64,000 bases of DNA from Siphonodentalium dalli (Eukaryota > Mollusca > Scaphopoda > Gadilida > Siphonodentaliidae), in the NCBI GenBank assembly GCA_032622095.1, contig CP136067.1, positions 121,059,030 to 121,123,029 of the forward strand, given 5' to 3'. Position numbers and translations under genes: made by a program. Numbering within the stretch: the stretch's first letter is position 1; every line of letters begins with the position of its first letter. Positions 43,420-54,863 of the stretch are shown here, piece after piece. Under the pieces are notes generated by a model. That model did not search any database and was not told where the DNA came from. It saw nothing but the letters and a program-made list of their open reading frames with translations.

Positions 43420-44290
43420 TTTCTCCAATAAATGTGCACTGCAGGGTGTGTCGATGGATTCAAATGCAAAAGCCAAGATGGCTGCTGGCGGCCATATTTT
43501 CCAAGAAAATTAGGAAAACTTCCTTCGCTCGCATCTAGGCCAAGGTCACCCTGAAGATCCTTATTAAGTTTCGCGACGATCTGATGCCGAATGTGGCCAA
43601 CGGGACATGCCAAATAATTTAGTCATGAAAAATACAAAGAGAAAATCCTTCCAAAATGGCAGCTGGTGGCCATGATTTGACCTAATATTCGATAGTACCC
43701 ATCTTGAGGTGATCTTAAACATGCCAGGAAATGTTTTAAACATTTATCCAATAAATATGGACTGCACGGTATGTCAATGGATTCAACTGTAAAATCAAAG
43801 ATGTTAACTGACGCTCATGTTTTCATCAAAACTTGGAAACATTTATAGCCCCCACCTAGAGGTCACCCCGAAGTTCCATATCATGTTAGGGAAAAAACTT
43901 ATTAAAAACGATGACTGTAGGACATGTCAAATGATTTATTCAAGCAAAGAGTAAAATACAAGATGGCGACCATATTTTGTTCCATCGAAAATTGTTCAAA
44001 TTCAATAACTCTAGAGGTCACCCCAAATATATAGCTGTGTGAAGTTTGGAAACAATCGGATGAAACATGTTGGCTTAGGGCGTGCCAAAGGCCGGATTTA
44101 GTAATGCAAGAGTAAAATCGTTCAGATTCGATACCTTTCATCTAGAGGTGACCCTAAGCATGGCAATAAAGTTTCAAAAAACATTCAGTTTAAAATCAAA
44201 GATGGCTGCTGGCGGCCATGTTTTCGAAGAATTTCTAAAAATAAAATTGACGGCATCTCACCCACCCCCCCCCCCCCCCCCCCCGCCCCA
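43420..44290. repeat. GCCATCTTGG-family array ending in poly-C
   Basis: Five or six diverged monomers end in a C-rich tract of more than 20 C with single interruptions (44262-44290), similar to the ends of other copies of this family. Confidence 0.7.
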
Positions 44291-44589
44291 AACTTTGGTA
44301 GAAATGTTTAACAGTTGATAACTCCCGACACAACATCAGTTTGAAATTTCAGACTAAAATAGGTTCAAATTGTCCTTATAGTTTGATTAACCAACCAGTG
44401 TTTAGTGTGAAATGTGTTGTGTTTTGGACAGAAAGTCACATATTTTCTTTACTATATAGGTCAAGTTTTTTGACTGATAAGTGGGTATTATTTGCCAATT
44501 TCCAACAGTTGGATAGACCATGTCTTCACGGTCCACAACACTTGGGTATCGATTTGGATTGTGCTGTTTTTGGACCGAGTCCAATCCCG

Positions 44590-44646
44590 TTAAAGATGCA
44601 TAATCCGAATTAACGGGGACACTCTGATCGGATTGAGTACCTTTAA
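44590..44646. mobile_element. 57-bp minimal TTAAAGATGC / TTAAAGGTAC element
   Basis: TTAAAGATGCATAATCCGAA and TCGGATTGAGTACCTTTAA are separated by only ~18 bp. It consists of almost nothing but the two termini of the ~450-bp family, with TTAA on both sides. Confidence 0.8.
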
Positions 44647-44799
44647 TTACTCTTCTATAACGGACTTACATTCACAAGACGTTCTACATGTGCACGTGGG
44701 GCCCGGGCAGCTTTCACGTGAACCCTGAATGTTATCAATCATCTGACATGTCCGCGAGTAATCTGTCTTCAAAAGATAACATGATGATACGATCGTTAA

Positions 44800-45375
44800 G
44801 TGTATTGTTTACATACATTTTCTGATAGTGCGACAATCCAAAATTATCTGGAAAAGAAGCCTTTGTTTACTTATAAATCTCGTTGCATTGACATTCAACG
44901 GACCTCTGATAAATGCATGTTTGATATCATCATGCTAAGGAAAGGCTGCCCGCTACGTCCATATACGCAAAGCTTCCATTTGACCTAATCCGAAGACATA
45001 CAAGCAAGATATCTCCCGCCCACGACTACGGGCGTTAAATCCGTTACTGCAGGCGCTAACATCTCCGACGCTGTTCCGACAGTTCTGGAGTCACCCGCCA
45101 ATGTCTTAGATGCTGCATCAACAGTTCTAAGTCAGGTTTCCTTTGACTCTTGTGATGTAACTGCGGGTCAAATGAACAAGCCACCTTTCTGCGACGATGG
45201 ACAGCCAGAGCAACATCCCATATATCTGAAGCCTCTTGTCATCGTGAACGATGTGTGGTCACCAATAATACAGAGATACGACCAGCCGAACCGTCGGTTG
45301 GATGGTGACATATTGGCTACAGAGGGCGGGTTTCAGGCCCCCCCCCCCCCCGGTTTCTCTTTCACTCTGCATTGA
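44800..45375 (+). pseudogene. interrupted 191-codon open frame, unknown
   Basis: One reading frame is open from 44800 to 45375 except for a single TAA at 44986. The second half is Ser/Thr/Pro-rich then charged (DDGQPEQHPIYLKPLVIV). The C-run at 45340-45350 makes PPPP. I do not recognise it. It could be a decayed transposon or host fragment, or chance. Confidence 0.3.
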
Positions 45376-45825
45376 TGTAAAATTCCATGAAACATGACAC
45401 GCAGAACCCAGTCCATGGTTACCGGTCAAGTGAATCAAGAAGCCAACGTCAGAAGCTATTCCTCGTGGCCAGATTATACCAAAGCAATTGCAGAACAGCA
45501 CAATGCCAACCGATAGTCCAAGCTGTTGTGGACCGAGAAGACTTGGTCTAACAGTTGGAAAATGGAGTAGGCCTACCATTTGAAAAATACCATAACAAAG
45601 GGTGGAATGCAAATGGAACACCCCGAACTTGGATATGGGTCTGATTCAAGGCGGGTGGGGTGCAGTTGGAAATTCTATAAGGTGGACACCCCCTAACAGA
45701 GACCCTCTGTAGCCACGTCCCTGTGTGTGGCCCGCATGGTGTGCCGAAGGGAATTGTTGACGGACGGACGCACATGGCAAAGGCTGAAACTTGAAAAGCT
45801 GAGCTAAAAAGAAAATAATGGTACA

Positions 45826-46022
45826 TTAACCCTTTCAGTGCCAAGTCCGATTTATGTATCAAACCATATTTCCTTGATCATTTTTCAAATGTATTGATTA
45901 TAATAATGTGATACATTGATGGAAAGAGCTCTTAGTCAATGTATCACTTTATTATAATCAATAAAAATGATCAAGGAAATATGGGTTGATACAAAAATCG
46001 GACTTGGCACTGAAAGGGTTAA
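45826..46022. mobile_element. TTAACCCTTTCAGTGCCAAG element lacking hairpin core
   Basis: 197 bp with ends TTAACCCTTTCAGTGCCAAG and CTTGGCACTGAAAGGGTTAA. The interior is a perfect-looking foldback (AATGATCAAGGAAATATGGG type) but lacks the CCAATGCATTCTC core. Confidence 0.85.
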
Positions 46023-46235
46023 ACAGCATAATTTTGTCCCACTAGCATCAATGCAATTCCACATGACACAGTAGCGCCGCAGAAAATTACATTAGCCATA
46101 GATATAATTTCAGATCAGATTCTGTAATTTGGGTCTGGTTAACCGTTCAGGGCGATGGGTGCACTTGGAGATTACAATGTAGACCATTTAGCCATGTTCC
46201 TGCTTATTTAATTTATGTATACATGCTATTATAAT

Positions 46236-46504
46236 TTAACCCTTTCTTCGCATGAGCTGTGCTGGTGCATCATTAATGATTAAGTGCAAGTGCATGCTCT
46301 TATATATATACGAGTCTCACATGGGGAGCTTTGCATAAATAAGAGAATTCAATGGCTTACAATGTCAATGTAAAGATTGTTAGGCCAATGTTTTCTCGTA
46401 TATATGCGAGGATCCTTATGGGTTACTCGCATATATACGAGAATGCATTAGCATAGGGTTTTCGCAAAATTACAGGAAGCTCCATGGCCGTCATGGACGG
46501 TTAA
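46236..46504. mobile_element. TTAACCCTTTCTTCGCATG element with diverged core
   Basis: 269 bp. The left end is TTAACCCTTTCTTCG; the right end CATGGACGGTTAA is worn. Two hairpin cores are still recognisable but changed (GTGCATGCTCTTATATATAT, TTCTCGTATATATGCGAGGA). Confidence 0.7.
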
Positions 46505-46647
46505 TTTTAAATATTGCGGATGATACTGTTAATGCCGAATGGAATAGTTTTATTATTTATAGTTTTGAGCGATTCATGAAGGTCATACCATGGCATATGT
46601 GTCCAGTCGTATGTATATTAACCGGCTTTATGGATCAAAAACAATTT

Positions 46648-46964
46648 AAAGGGCTATTTAATTTTCGAATCACCGATTATTTGTCTATGCCATAAAATAT
46701 AATTTCCATCGTTGCGATTCCCAGAATGCAACAAAATTCAAACTGTAGTATATTTTCAATGGAAGGGGAATAACTATATCTTTAAGGTATAGAGTTATCC
46801 CCCTTCAATTGAAAATAATAGACTTTGCAGAACAGACCGGATGAAACTTGAGCACATAACACACGTCGGTATCTCATCAAAAACAACACAGTTTATTACA
46901 CCGTATAAGTTATTTATATAATGTGACCCGTGGTTTCGAAAATTAAATGGGCATTTAAACATGA
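46648..46964. mobile_element. CTATTTAATTTTCGA-ended foldback element
   Basis: AAAGGGCTATTTAATTTTCG against TCGAAAATTAAATGGGCATT. The inner inverted pair is CAATGGAAGGGGAATAACT and GTTATCCCCCTTCAATTG. Related to the elements at 6.94 and 31.67 kb. Confidence 0.68.
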
Positions 46965-47436
46965 TGTGGGTGTGGTTACACATCGCTAATACAAATATTC
47001 CCCGGCTGGTGGAATAACGGGCAGTGTAAACTCAACGAAGTGTAAATCATGAGATGACTTGATGCATTTGATACACTTTTGTCATATACTTTTCGCTCTG
47101 TTTGAAAAAATAATTGAAGATATATGTCGTCCGAAACACACCAATCTATCTCGGTCATCTATATTCTTGATATTGTATAATGACGAAAGCTACATGTATA
47201 TTCACAATATAAGATTATTTATTTTATGATTACATAATATATCATGGGGTGTAATTGTGTGGAGGTGCGATATGTAAGTGTGACGACTGGTCAATCGGTA
47301 AATATCGTTCAAGGGCATAATCACAAAACATAACCCATTGAGATATATTATGAGCATTCGGCAAGCCTCGTCAGATTCCACACCGTTTCCAGAGGTCATA
47401 GGTCGAGGACTCCAGAATGATATCATGGGTAGCCAT

Positions 47437-48160
47437 CTATTATATATTTTGGAAGATCTGTGTGTCTGTGTGTGTGTGTGTGTGTGATCGCGATGGACTC
47501 GAAAACGACCGAGCCGATTTCGATGAAACTTGGTATGTGGGGGTATTTTCTGTCGGGAAGTGGCATAGGCCTATTAATTTTCAGATCCGAGCTCAACTTT
47601 TCACGTGCCGAGGTCAAATCTGTTTTTACGCCGTTTTGCGCTAATATATTTCAGTTCGGTGCTCACAAATCGATTCGATATAGCGCGAATAATAAATTGC
47701 CAGTCATATAATTTGCACGGTTAGAATCTGTGGCGCTTCATCTTTCCAATGATGTATCACACGCCTGTGTACGTTTAAAGTTTCTACCTTAATTATCGGG
47801 AAGAACGCAGGACCATGCTTCGCTCATCGAAAAACATTGCGTAAATATATTACGCCATCAACAGTTCGTGACGTGATCGCGTTAACTCTTAACCGGCCGA
47901 TGTCGCGTTAACTCATCACCGGCCGAGGTATCCGCAAATGACATTGTGCTATATATCTCGGAAACGGGTGGAGCTATCGACTTGAAATTTGGTATGTGTA
48001 TGTATCTTGCCCCGGATACGAATTTTATCGAGGTCGCCGAGCCCGTGCGACGCCAACTTCGCGCATGCGCAGACCAGATCTCGTAAACGGGTGGAGCTAT
48101 CGACTTGAAATTTGGTTTTTGAATAGCCCGGACGAAGTCGGGTCACCTTCTAGTATTAAT
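47437..48160 (-). mobile_element. GACCCGACTTCGTCC-ended element, inverted copy
   Basis: Contains a (TG)n tract (47457-47486), CGATTTCGATGAAACTTGGT, then GTGGAGCTATCGACTTGAAA units, and ends GAATAGCCCGGACGAAGTCG. Same family and orientation as 31725-32485. Confidence 0.62.
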
Positions 48161-48720
48161 ATATAACGAGAGGCCGATAACGAACGGCAGATGTTCAACC
48201 CATCCCCTGGTGATAGTAAATAGCTATGATCGGAATCATAATCTAGAGTTTTGATGTTGAATTATAGGGAATACTGTTATGTACTAAAGGTACATGTATA
48301 GCTAAATGTACATAACACAAATTCTCAAATGTTTGGAATTTATGGGTCCTAGTGCCAATTTTGCACTAGTAGTGTAACTTTGACATCGGTAGTCATATAA
48401 TAACCTTGAATACCCTAGGACCACTAGCCTGAGATAAATTAACACAGCCCAAACCCGGGTTGTCAGTACAGGTCTCAAGATAATAGTTTAGACCATAAAA
48501 CAGTGTTATCAATATAATGTTTATACAGCCATAATATGACGATAGTGCTGACTCGTATGGCCCCTAACTCGAAACAGATTACCACAGTTATTTATTAACC
48601 CATTTCACCACTTATACTGTGGTATTCGAGCATACATGAAGCCACCGACCCGCCCGACCCCAATATCCATTACAATTAAACTATACATTAAGCCTTTACA
48701 ATGAGAAGGACGGGCCGGCG

Positions 48721-48900
48721 TATATATATGGTACATGCGCAGTTCACAACAGAGAGGGGAGAGGAGTTCTCAGCGCACGTGCTAGTCGTTCTAAAGCATT
48801 GAGGAACCGGTTTATTCACACCTCATTGGAGACGATAAAAAAAACCCACCAAAACACCAAAAAACAGAAAAAACATGGCGTATTATGTATACTGTCATGA
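48721..48900 (+). promoter_or_regulatory. possible TATA promoter and 5' leader
   Basis: TATATATATG follows a GC-rich GGGCCGGCG. About 30 bp later is a purine-rich start region (CAGAGAGGGGAGAGGAG). An ATG in a good context (AAAACATGG) at 48875 opens only 20 codons but meets a possible donor (GAG|GTCAGA). I could not place a second exon. Confidence 0.25.
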
Positions 48901-49407
48901 GGTCAGAGTTATATTTATCCATATGTTTATGCATTAGTTCTATTTCATCCTTAATTTTACACGACATCTATTTCTTGCTTGATTTCGCTCAAAGTTCATA
49001 CAAAAGACAGTAAGTAGACCTAAATAAAATGGTTTCATATATTACGATGTTTTACAAGTAGCTTGGACGCTAAAATCCATAAATGTCAATCTTCTAAGCG
49101 CTCTATTGCCCCTATAATTCAATCAACCATGACAAAATGAACAAATTGGAAATTGCGGTTCCTGGCAATAATTCACACCAAGTATTAAGAACATCTGTAA
49201 TTTTGGACTGGAGAAACAGATTTTTGAAGTACTTATTTGATTTAGCGTTTCCAATGCATAGAAGTGTTTCCGGACAGGTGTCTTCGACTCAGATTTATTA
49301 TTCTGAACCCCGCAAACTGCATCTTTACATATTTCCACGACACAACGTGGAGTGGAAATCATTTGTATCAAACGGCCTAGTAAGAAGTGAAATTGGTACT
49401 TCGGTAG

Positions 49408-49610
49408 TTAAAGGTACTCAATCCGATCCGATGGTCCCCATATCATCAGATAACAACACATTTTTTTTTAAATCAGAATCGAGTAATTGTCCAAAAATAA
49501 TGCTAACCACAGTCAAATATAGTATAAAACTGCCCAAAACATGTTATCTATCAACATTTTGTTCAACGAACTTTTGCCGATTTGTCAAATATCGAATTAT
49601 GCATCTTTAA
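49408..49610. mobile_element. short TTAAAGGTAC / TTAAAGATGC element
   Basis: TTAAAGGTACTCAATCCGAT to GAATTATGCATCTTTAA, 203 bp, with the shared GGTCCCCATATCATCAGAT block. An internal deletion derivative of the 450-bp family. Confidence 0.75.
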
Positions 49611-49696
49611 TAGCCATGATCATACACACGTACATGTAACTTGCAACATGTGCTGTTATTGCCAACGAAAGTCACCCGACTCACGTGAACTAGATC

Positions 49697-49915
49697 ATGT
49701 CATGAATCTCTACTCTGGCTAACGTCCGTATTTATAATATTCCACCAGTAAAAAACATATGAACTTGTTGATGTTCTAACCCATTCTGACAGGGAACTTT
49801 ATAACATTGAACAAATAAGGCAGGGAATATATTTCTTTGTTAATACTTGTTCCCCAATAATCTGCTTCACATTAGGGTGTGGTCCAATCGCGAGATTGCA
49901 TGCTGGTCTGTTCTG
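49697..49915 (+). mobile_element. half copy of CATGAATCTCTACT element
   Basis: CATGAATCTCTACTCTGGCT, AATATTCCACCAGTAAAAAA and TATAACATTGA are followed by GGTGTGGTCCAATCGCGAGA. The second inverted arm is missing. Confidence 0.6.
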
Positions 49916-52900
49916 GGGAAATAATCAATTAAAACTTCATAAAATTAAATTATAATCTAATTGATATATTCGGGAAATCGATATTGATTAAATTGTATAA
50001 AAATTAAATATTTAAATGAACCAGGTCCTGATATATATAGCCATTTCGACAAAATGAACATATGTATATATCAGAATTGGTGTGATTGAGTGTCTATAGT
50101 GAGTGGCACCAACCTCAAAATAAGCATCCCCAAACTTTTGTCGTAGTATCGTCATGTAAATGTGTCCGAACGACGAAAATGTCAGATCATGCAGGGAGGT
50201 TGGCGAAGAAGTAAACGGTCTGCATGAGTTTTCTTTACGCATTGTACTTATAATCCTGTTTTGTTGAAACTTAAAATAGGCGAGGATCGTATTTTAAAGG
50301 GAACCGTACTCAAATATTGTTGTTGGTTTCTATAGTCTCTGCTTCGTAGAATAAGGTAACAAGATTTACATTATTTGTTATTATTATAAGTAATGCTATG
50401 GATGGCTATCATGGTAGATAAGCCGGAATTCGTAAATAGAACTATCGTCGTCGAGTAACTTTTGTACAGTTAGTTTAAACATATCTTATTAGCAAAAATG
50501 GTTAATTGGATTGGGGCACAAGTTATTGCTAACTTATTGACGCCCCTTTCCAACAAACAATTTGACAATTAAAAAAAGAGTTAGGCTTCCTGTTTGCAAT
50601 ACATATAATATAAAGGTATACAAAGAACACTTGTATGATTTATAAATGAAGATAAATTGGGGATACACATTATGATGTCAACTGATATGTGTATTGCTTG
50701 CGTCAAAATGGGTAAGGGTGTGAGATGTGAACCGTCGATCGATGATGTGATATTTGTTTTCCAAATGTATGTACTATTATTCGCTCGGTTTGATATATTA
50801 TTAATCATTAAATCGGCGTGTTTCTATAATATACTTTTGACCACCAATGAATAACTTGTAATATTTTTGTTTACAGTTTTCAAGCAAATATATCAAATAA
50901 ATGTTATATTATATTATATTATATTATATTATATTATATTATATGCATACTAGTCCCTTATACTCATTTAAGTTATTGTATGGTCACTATAGTCACTGAG
51001 TTGTTTCAGTTTACGTGCCATTTCAACATATTTTTTTTACAGGATCATGTGTGCAACACGTTGCCCAAACCACGTTCCGTCAATTAATTTGATTACGACT
51101 TGTATATACGAAAATTCGTAATTTAATTTATGGCTCGAGCCATAAATTAAATTTATATCAAATTGTTAACTTTGGTTTTAAGATAACCTGTTAACCAGAA
51201 CGTTTACAGAATACATCTTCGACTCAAATTACTTATTTTTCTATATATTATCAATATTTTATAGTTGTTATATATTACCGGGAATTTATTAAAATTGGCG
51301 TATAGCACCCCTTTAAGCTTCGGTTATCATCAAATGCGATCAGTTGGTTGCAATTTGGCAAAACTGTAATCTCGGTTAGGTTGATAACGCTATAGTATAC
51401 GATAAGTAATGAGGTTTTCACTACACTTGGTGAAAACATATTTATTTACTCTATATTGTGCAACGTGCTTCAGCTCGATCGTCTTTGATAACCGTTCTGA
51501 ATAAACATTATGCATGCCATCACGCAATACAATACATGTAGCTAGACATGCATGTTAATACGTTCAATTGTATCTATTTATAAATTTATATACATTTATT
51601 TATTACGTTAGGCCTATAATATTAAGATATTTACATTAGTAAATGAGATTTGACAGAAAGCATGACGCATAATTATGTCAATCGTTGGAGATGTCCACAT
51701 TGAATTCACACCCCGTTGGACCATTCCGAATATCCACGTATGTAATATTTCATTTGCTCCCCATCTCACATGGGTTGGAAATTTCTATCTAGTATCAGGC
51801 TTTCCAACTGTTGTACAACTCCAAACTGGCGATATCATCCCCATGGTCGGAAGTGTTAATTCCAACTGGTAACCGAAAGCCAGCGAACCTAGGAAAATGT
51901 TCGATTTTTTAAACCGAGAACAACGAATTTCACCCTAAATATGCTGGCTTTCTACACAATCTTTGTTTAATTTTCCCATGAAATTTCTAACTATTGAAAA
52001 TATTGGCCAAATTTTGTCAGGTGAGACGCATCCCAAGTTCCCAACCCCATTCCATGCTACATGTCCATGTTTGTAGTATGTATACACCAAACCACCAAAC
52101 GATAGATGACCGTGCACACCGTTTGTGCTTTGTACTCCATATTTGCACACAGTGACACTGATAAATATACGTGTTTTACGGATGCATTGTCAAATTAACG
52201 TGATCAGGTGATATTGTGTAGTGATATTTGACATACAGCATAGAAAATACGCAATGCATCGAAATGTTTCATGGATAACATGATATTTTCATGTAACTTG
52301 TGATATTTGACAGCTTGGCACTTTGTTTAAACAGGCGATCTTGTATTTTCCAGATACATTGAAATTTCGCATGCGAATAAACGTTATCTCTACTCCGTAC
52401 TGACTGTTAGCTTTGAAACAAATATTTCTCCATACTATCGTTGTCATACATTTTCGCAGCTGCTCGATAAAAACCCGTATAAATTTAACCATACATAATT
52501 GCATATATGTGGATTCTTTTCAGACGCATTTCGTAAATGTTATATTACAGAAATATCAATCAGTTGAGCTAAATTGCTCAAAAATATTGCCTATGCATGG
52601 TGCTCGTGAAACTGAAAATTTGACAAAACACGCCGACGTCATGATCATAAAAATTGTTGCAAGAAAAGAAAACATAAATACTAATTAGAAGTAGAATAAT
52701 TATTGTGTCTTCGAATCCATGCCTGATCGACAGTGTAAGCGTCCTTCGCGGGTCAGGAACTTTTGATGACAAATATAACGATTATAATCAGGTGGCTGAA
52801 TGCAATGTTGACACTTTTTCTCCTCCGAACTGCTCCGAACTGAGTTTATCATAATGACTGGCGAAAGTCGATTTACAGGGCGCGTGGTTGGAACATAATG

Positions 52901-53160
52901 AAATTCAACACGCACGTATCGGTCATCGTGGCACAAGAAATATGTGGACCAAAAGTAAACAAGAAAAGAAGATGCATGCATCAGATCGCCCATGAATTAT
53001 TTACAAAACACTAGTCACGTGCATTGCGGAAATGTTATAAATTTAATATTAGAACTTCAAATATAGGCCTCTATCAGAACGAGATGTCTGCTGTACTCAC
53101 AACCAAGCACATGGTACTTACATGGCCATATTACCCTAGATCGTGACATCCAATCTACAG
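49916..53160. other. repeat-poor, gene-free stretch
   Basis: Holds an (ATATT)n microsatellite (50903-50943) and a short hairpin around 51115-51155 (TAATTTAATTTATGGCTCGA and its inverse). Frames of up to 97 codons are present but show no recognisable domain, promoter or splice pattern. Confidence 0.4.
50903..50943 (+). repeat. ATATT pentanucleotide microsatellite
   Basis: About eight uninterrupted copies of the 5-bp unit. Confidence 0.9.
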
Positions 53161-53560
53161 ACGGACAGATGCGGCTGTAACGTATTCCAAAGACTTTAAT
53201 GATGCAAAGAGTAAAATCCAAGATGTATGCTGAGGTTCATGAAAAGAAATTCGGAAAATAAACGCCAGCTTATCTAGTTGTTAGTTGTTACCACAAATAT
53301 ACATATGCAATTTGAGAAATATCAAATAAAAGATGCTGCCTGTAGAATCAAATGCAATGAAATTACGTATACCCAACCCCTCGTACCACCCGCTGACCAG
53401 CCATGAGAAGTTAGAGAACATACACATGAAATGCTCAAACCGACCCGACAGTGTTGCATGCAATATAAGTATACGTACACCCCAAACCCCTGTAACAATG
53501 TGATCAGCCTTGATGACATATAATCAAATAGACCGGACAGTGTCCCGTTAAATGATAAAG

Positions 53561-54780
53561 GAAATTCAAAAACTTACAGTAAAGGGCTTGTAAATAAAAT
53601 TACTTTCATTTCAAACATTACACCAATAAACATGGGCTGCAGGGTGTGCCGATGGATTCAAATTTAAAATCCAAGATGGCTGCTGGCGACCATGTTTTTT
53701 AACGAATTTTGGAAATAATTGATGGCTCTCATCTAGAGATCACTCCGAAAATAAATTATTGAAGTTTGGTGATGATGGGATGAGGGATGTGGCCTATAGG
53801 GTGTGTCGAAGGATTTAGTCATATACAAAGAGTAAAATCCAAGATGGCTGCTGGTGGCCATGATTTAAAAAAAAAACAAATTTCGGATATAATCGATGGC
53901 TCCCATCAAGGGATATGCCAAAGATCAATATAAAGTTTGGTGGTGATCAGATGAGGGATTTGATATGTAGGGTGTGCCAAAGGATTTAGTCATGCAAAGA
54001 GTAAAATTCACGATGGCTGCTGGTGGCCATGTTTTTCGTCAAAATCGCTAAAATTTGATAGCTCCCATCTAGAGGTGATCCTAAACATGCCTGTAAATTT
54101 TCAAAACATTTCTCCAATAAATGCCCGCTGCAGGGTGTGTCAATGGATTCAAATTTGAAATAAATGAAAGGAAATTCAAAAACTTACAGTAAAGGGCTTG
54201 TAAATAAAATTACTTTCATTTCAAACATTACACCAATAAACATGGGCTGCAGGGTGTGCCGATGGATTCAAATTTAAAATCCAAGATGGCTGCTGGCGAC
54301 CATGTTTTTTAACGAATTTTGGAAATAATTGATGGCTCTCATCTAGAGATCACTCCGAAAATAAATTATTGAAGTTTGGTGATGATGGGATGAGGGATGT
54401 GGCCTATAGGGTGTGTCGAAGGATTTAGTCATATACAAAGAGTAAAATCCAAGATGGCTGCTGGTGGCCATGATTTAAAAAAAAAACAAATTTCGGATAT
54501 AATCGATGGCTCCCATCAAGGGATATCCCAAAGATCAATATAAAGTTTGGTGGTGATCAGATGAGGGATTTGATATGTAGGGTGTGCCAAAGGATTTAGT
54601 CATGCAAAGAGTAAAATTCACGATGGCTGCTGGTGGCCATGTTTTTCGTCAAAATCGCTAAAATTTGATAGCTCCCATCTAGAGGTGATCCTAAACATGC
54701 CTGTAAATTTTCAAAACATTTCTCCAATAAATGCCCGCTGCAGGGTGTGTCAATGGATTCAAATTTGAAATAAATGAAAG
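53561..54780. repeat. 610-bp tandem duplication, nearly identical
   Basis: Copy 1 is 53561-54170 and copy 2 is 54171-54780, both starting GAAATTCAAAAACTTACAGT and ending TTGAAATAAATGAAAG. By eye I find one difference (G at 53917, C at 54527). The content is GCCATCTTGG-family monomers. Confidence 0.9.
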
Positions 54781-54863
54781 TGTCAATGACACTGTAGCTG
54801 AACTTTGTAAAGAAGGTAATTTTTGTGTGATGAGCAATGAATAGAGAGATTAAAAAGGAGTGT

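Noticed and set aside
49137-49610. 157-codon plus-strand frame
   Set aside because: Its last third is a TTAAAGGTAC element and the middle matches a dispersed repeat also found near 62410; no domain.
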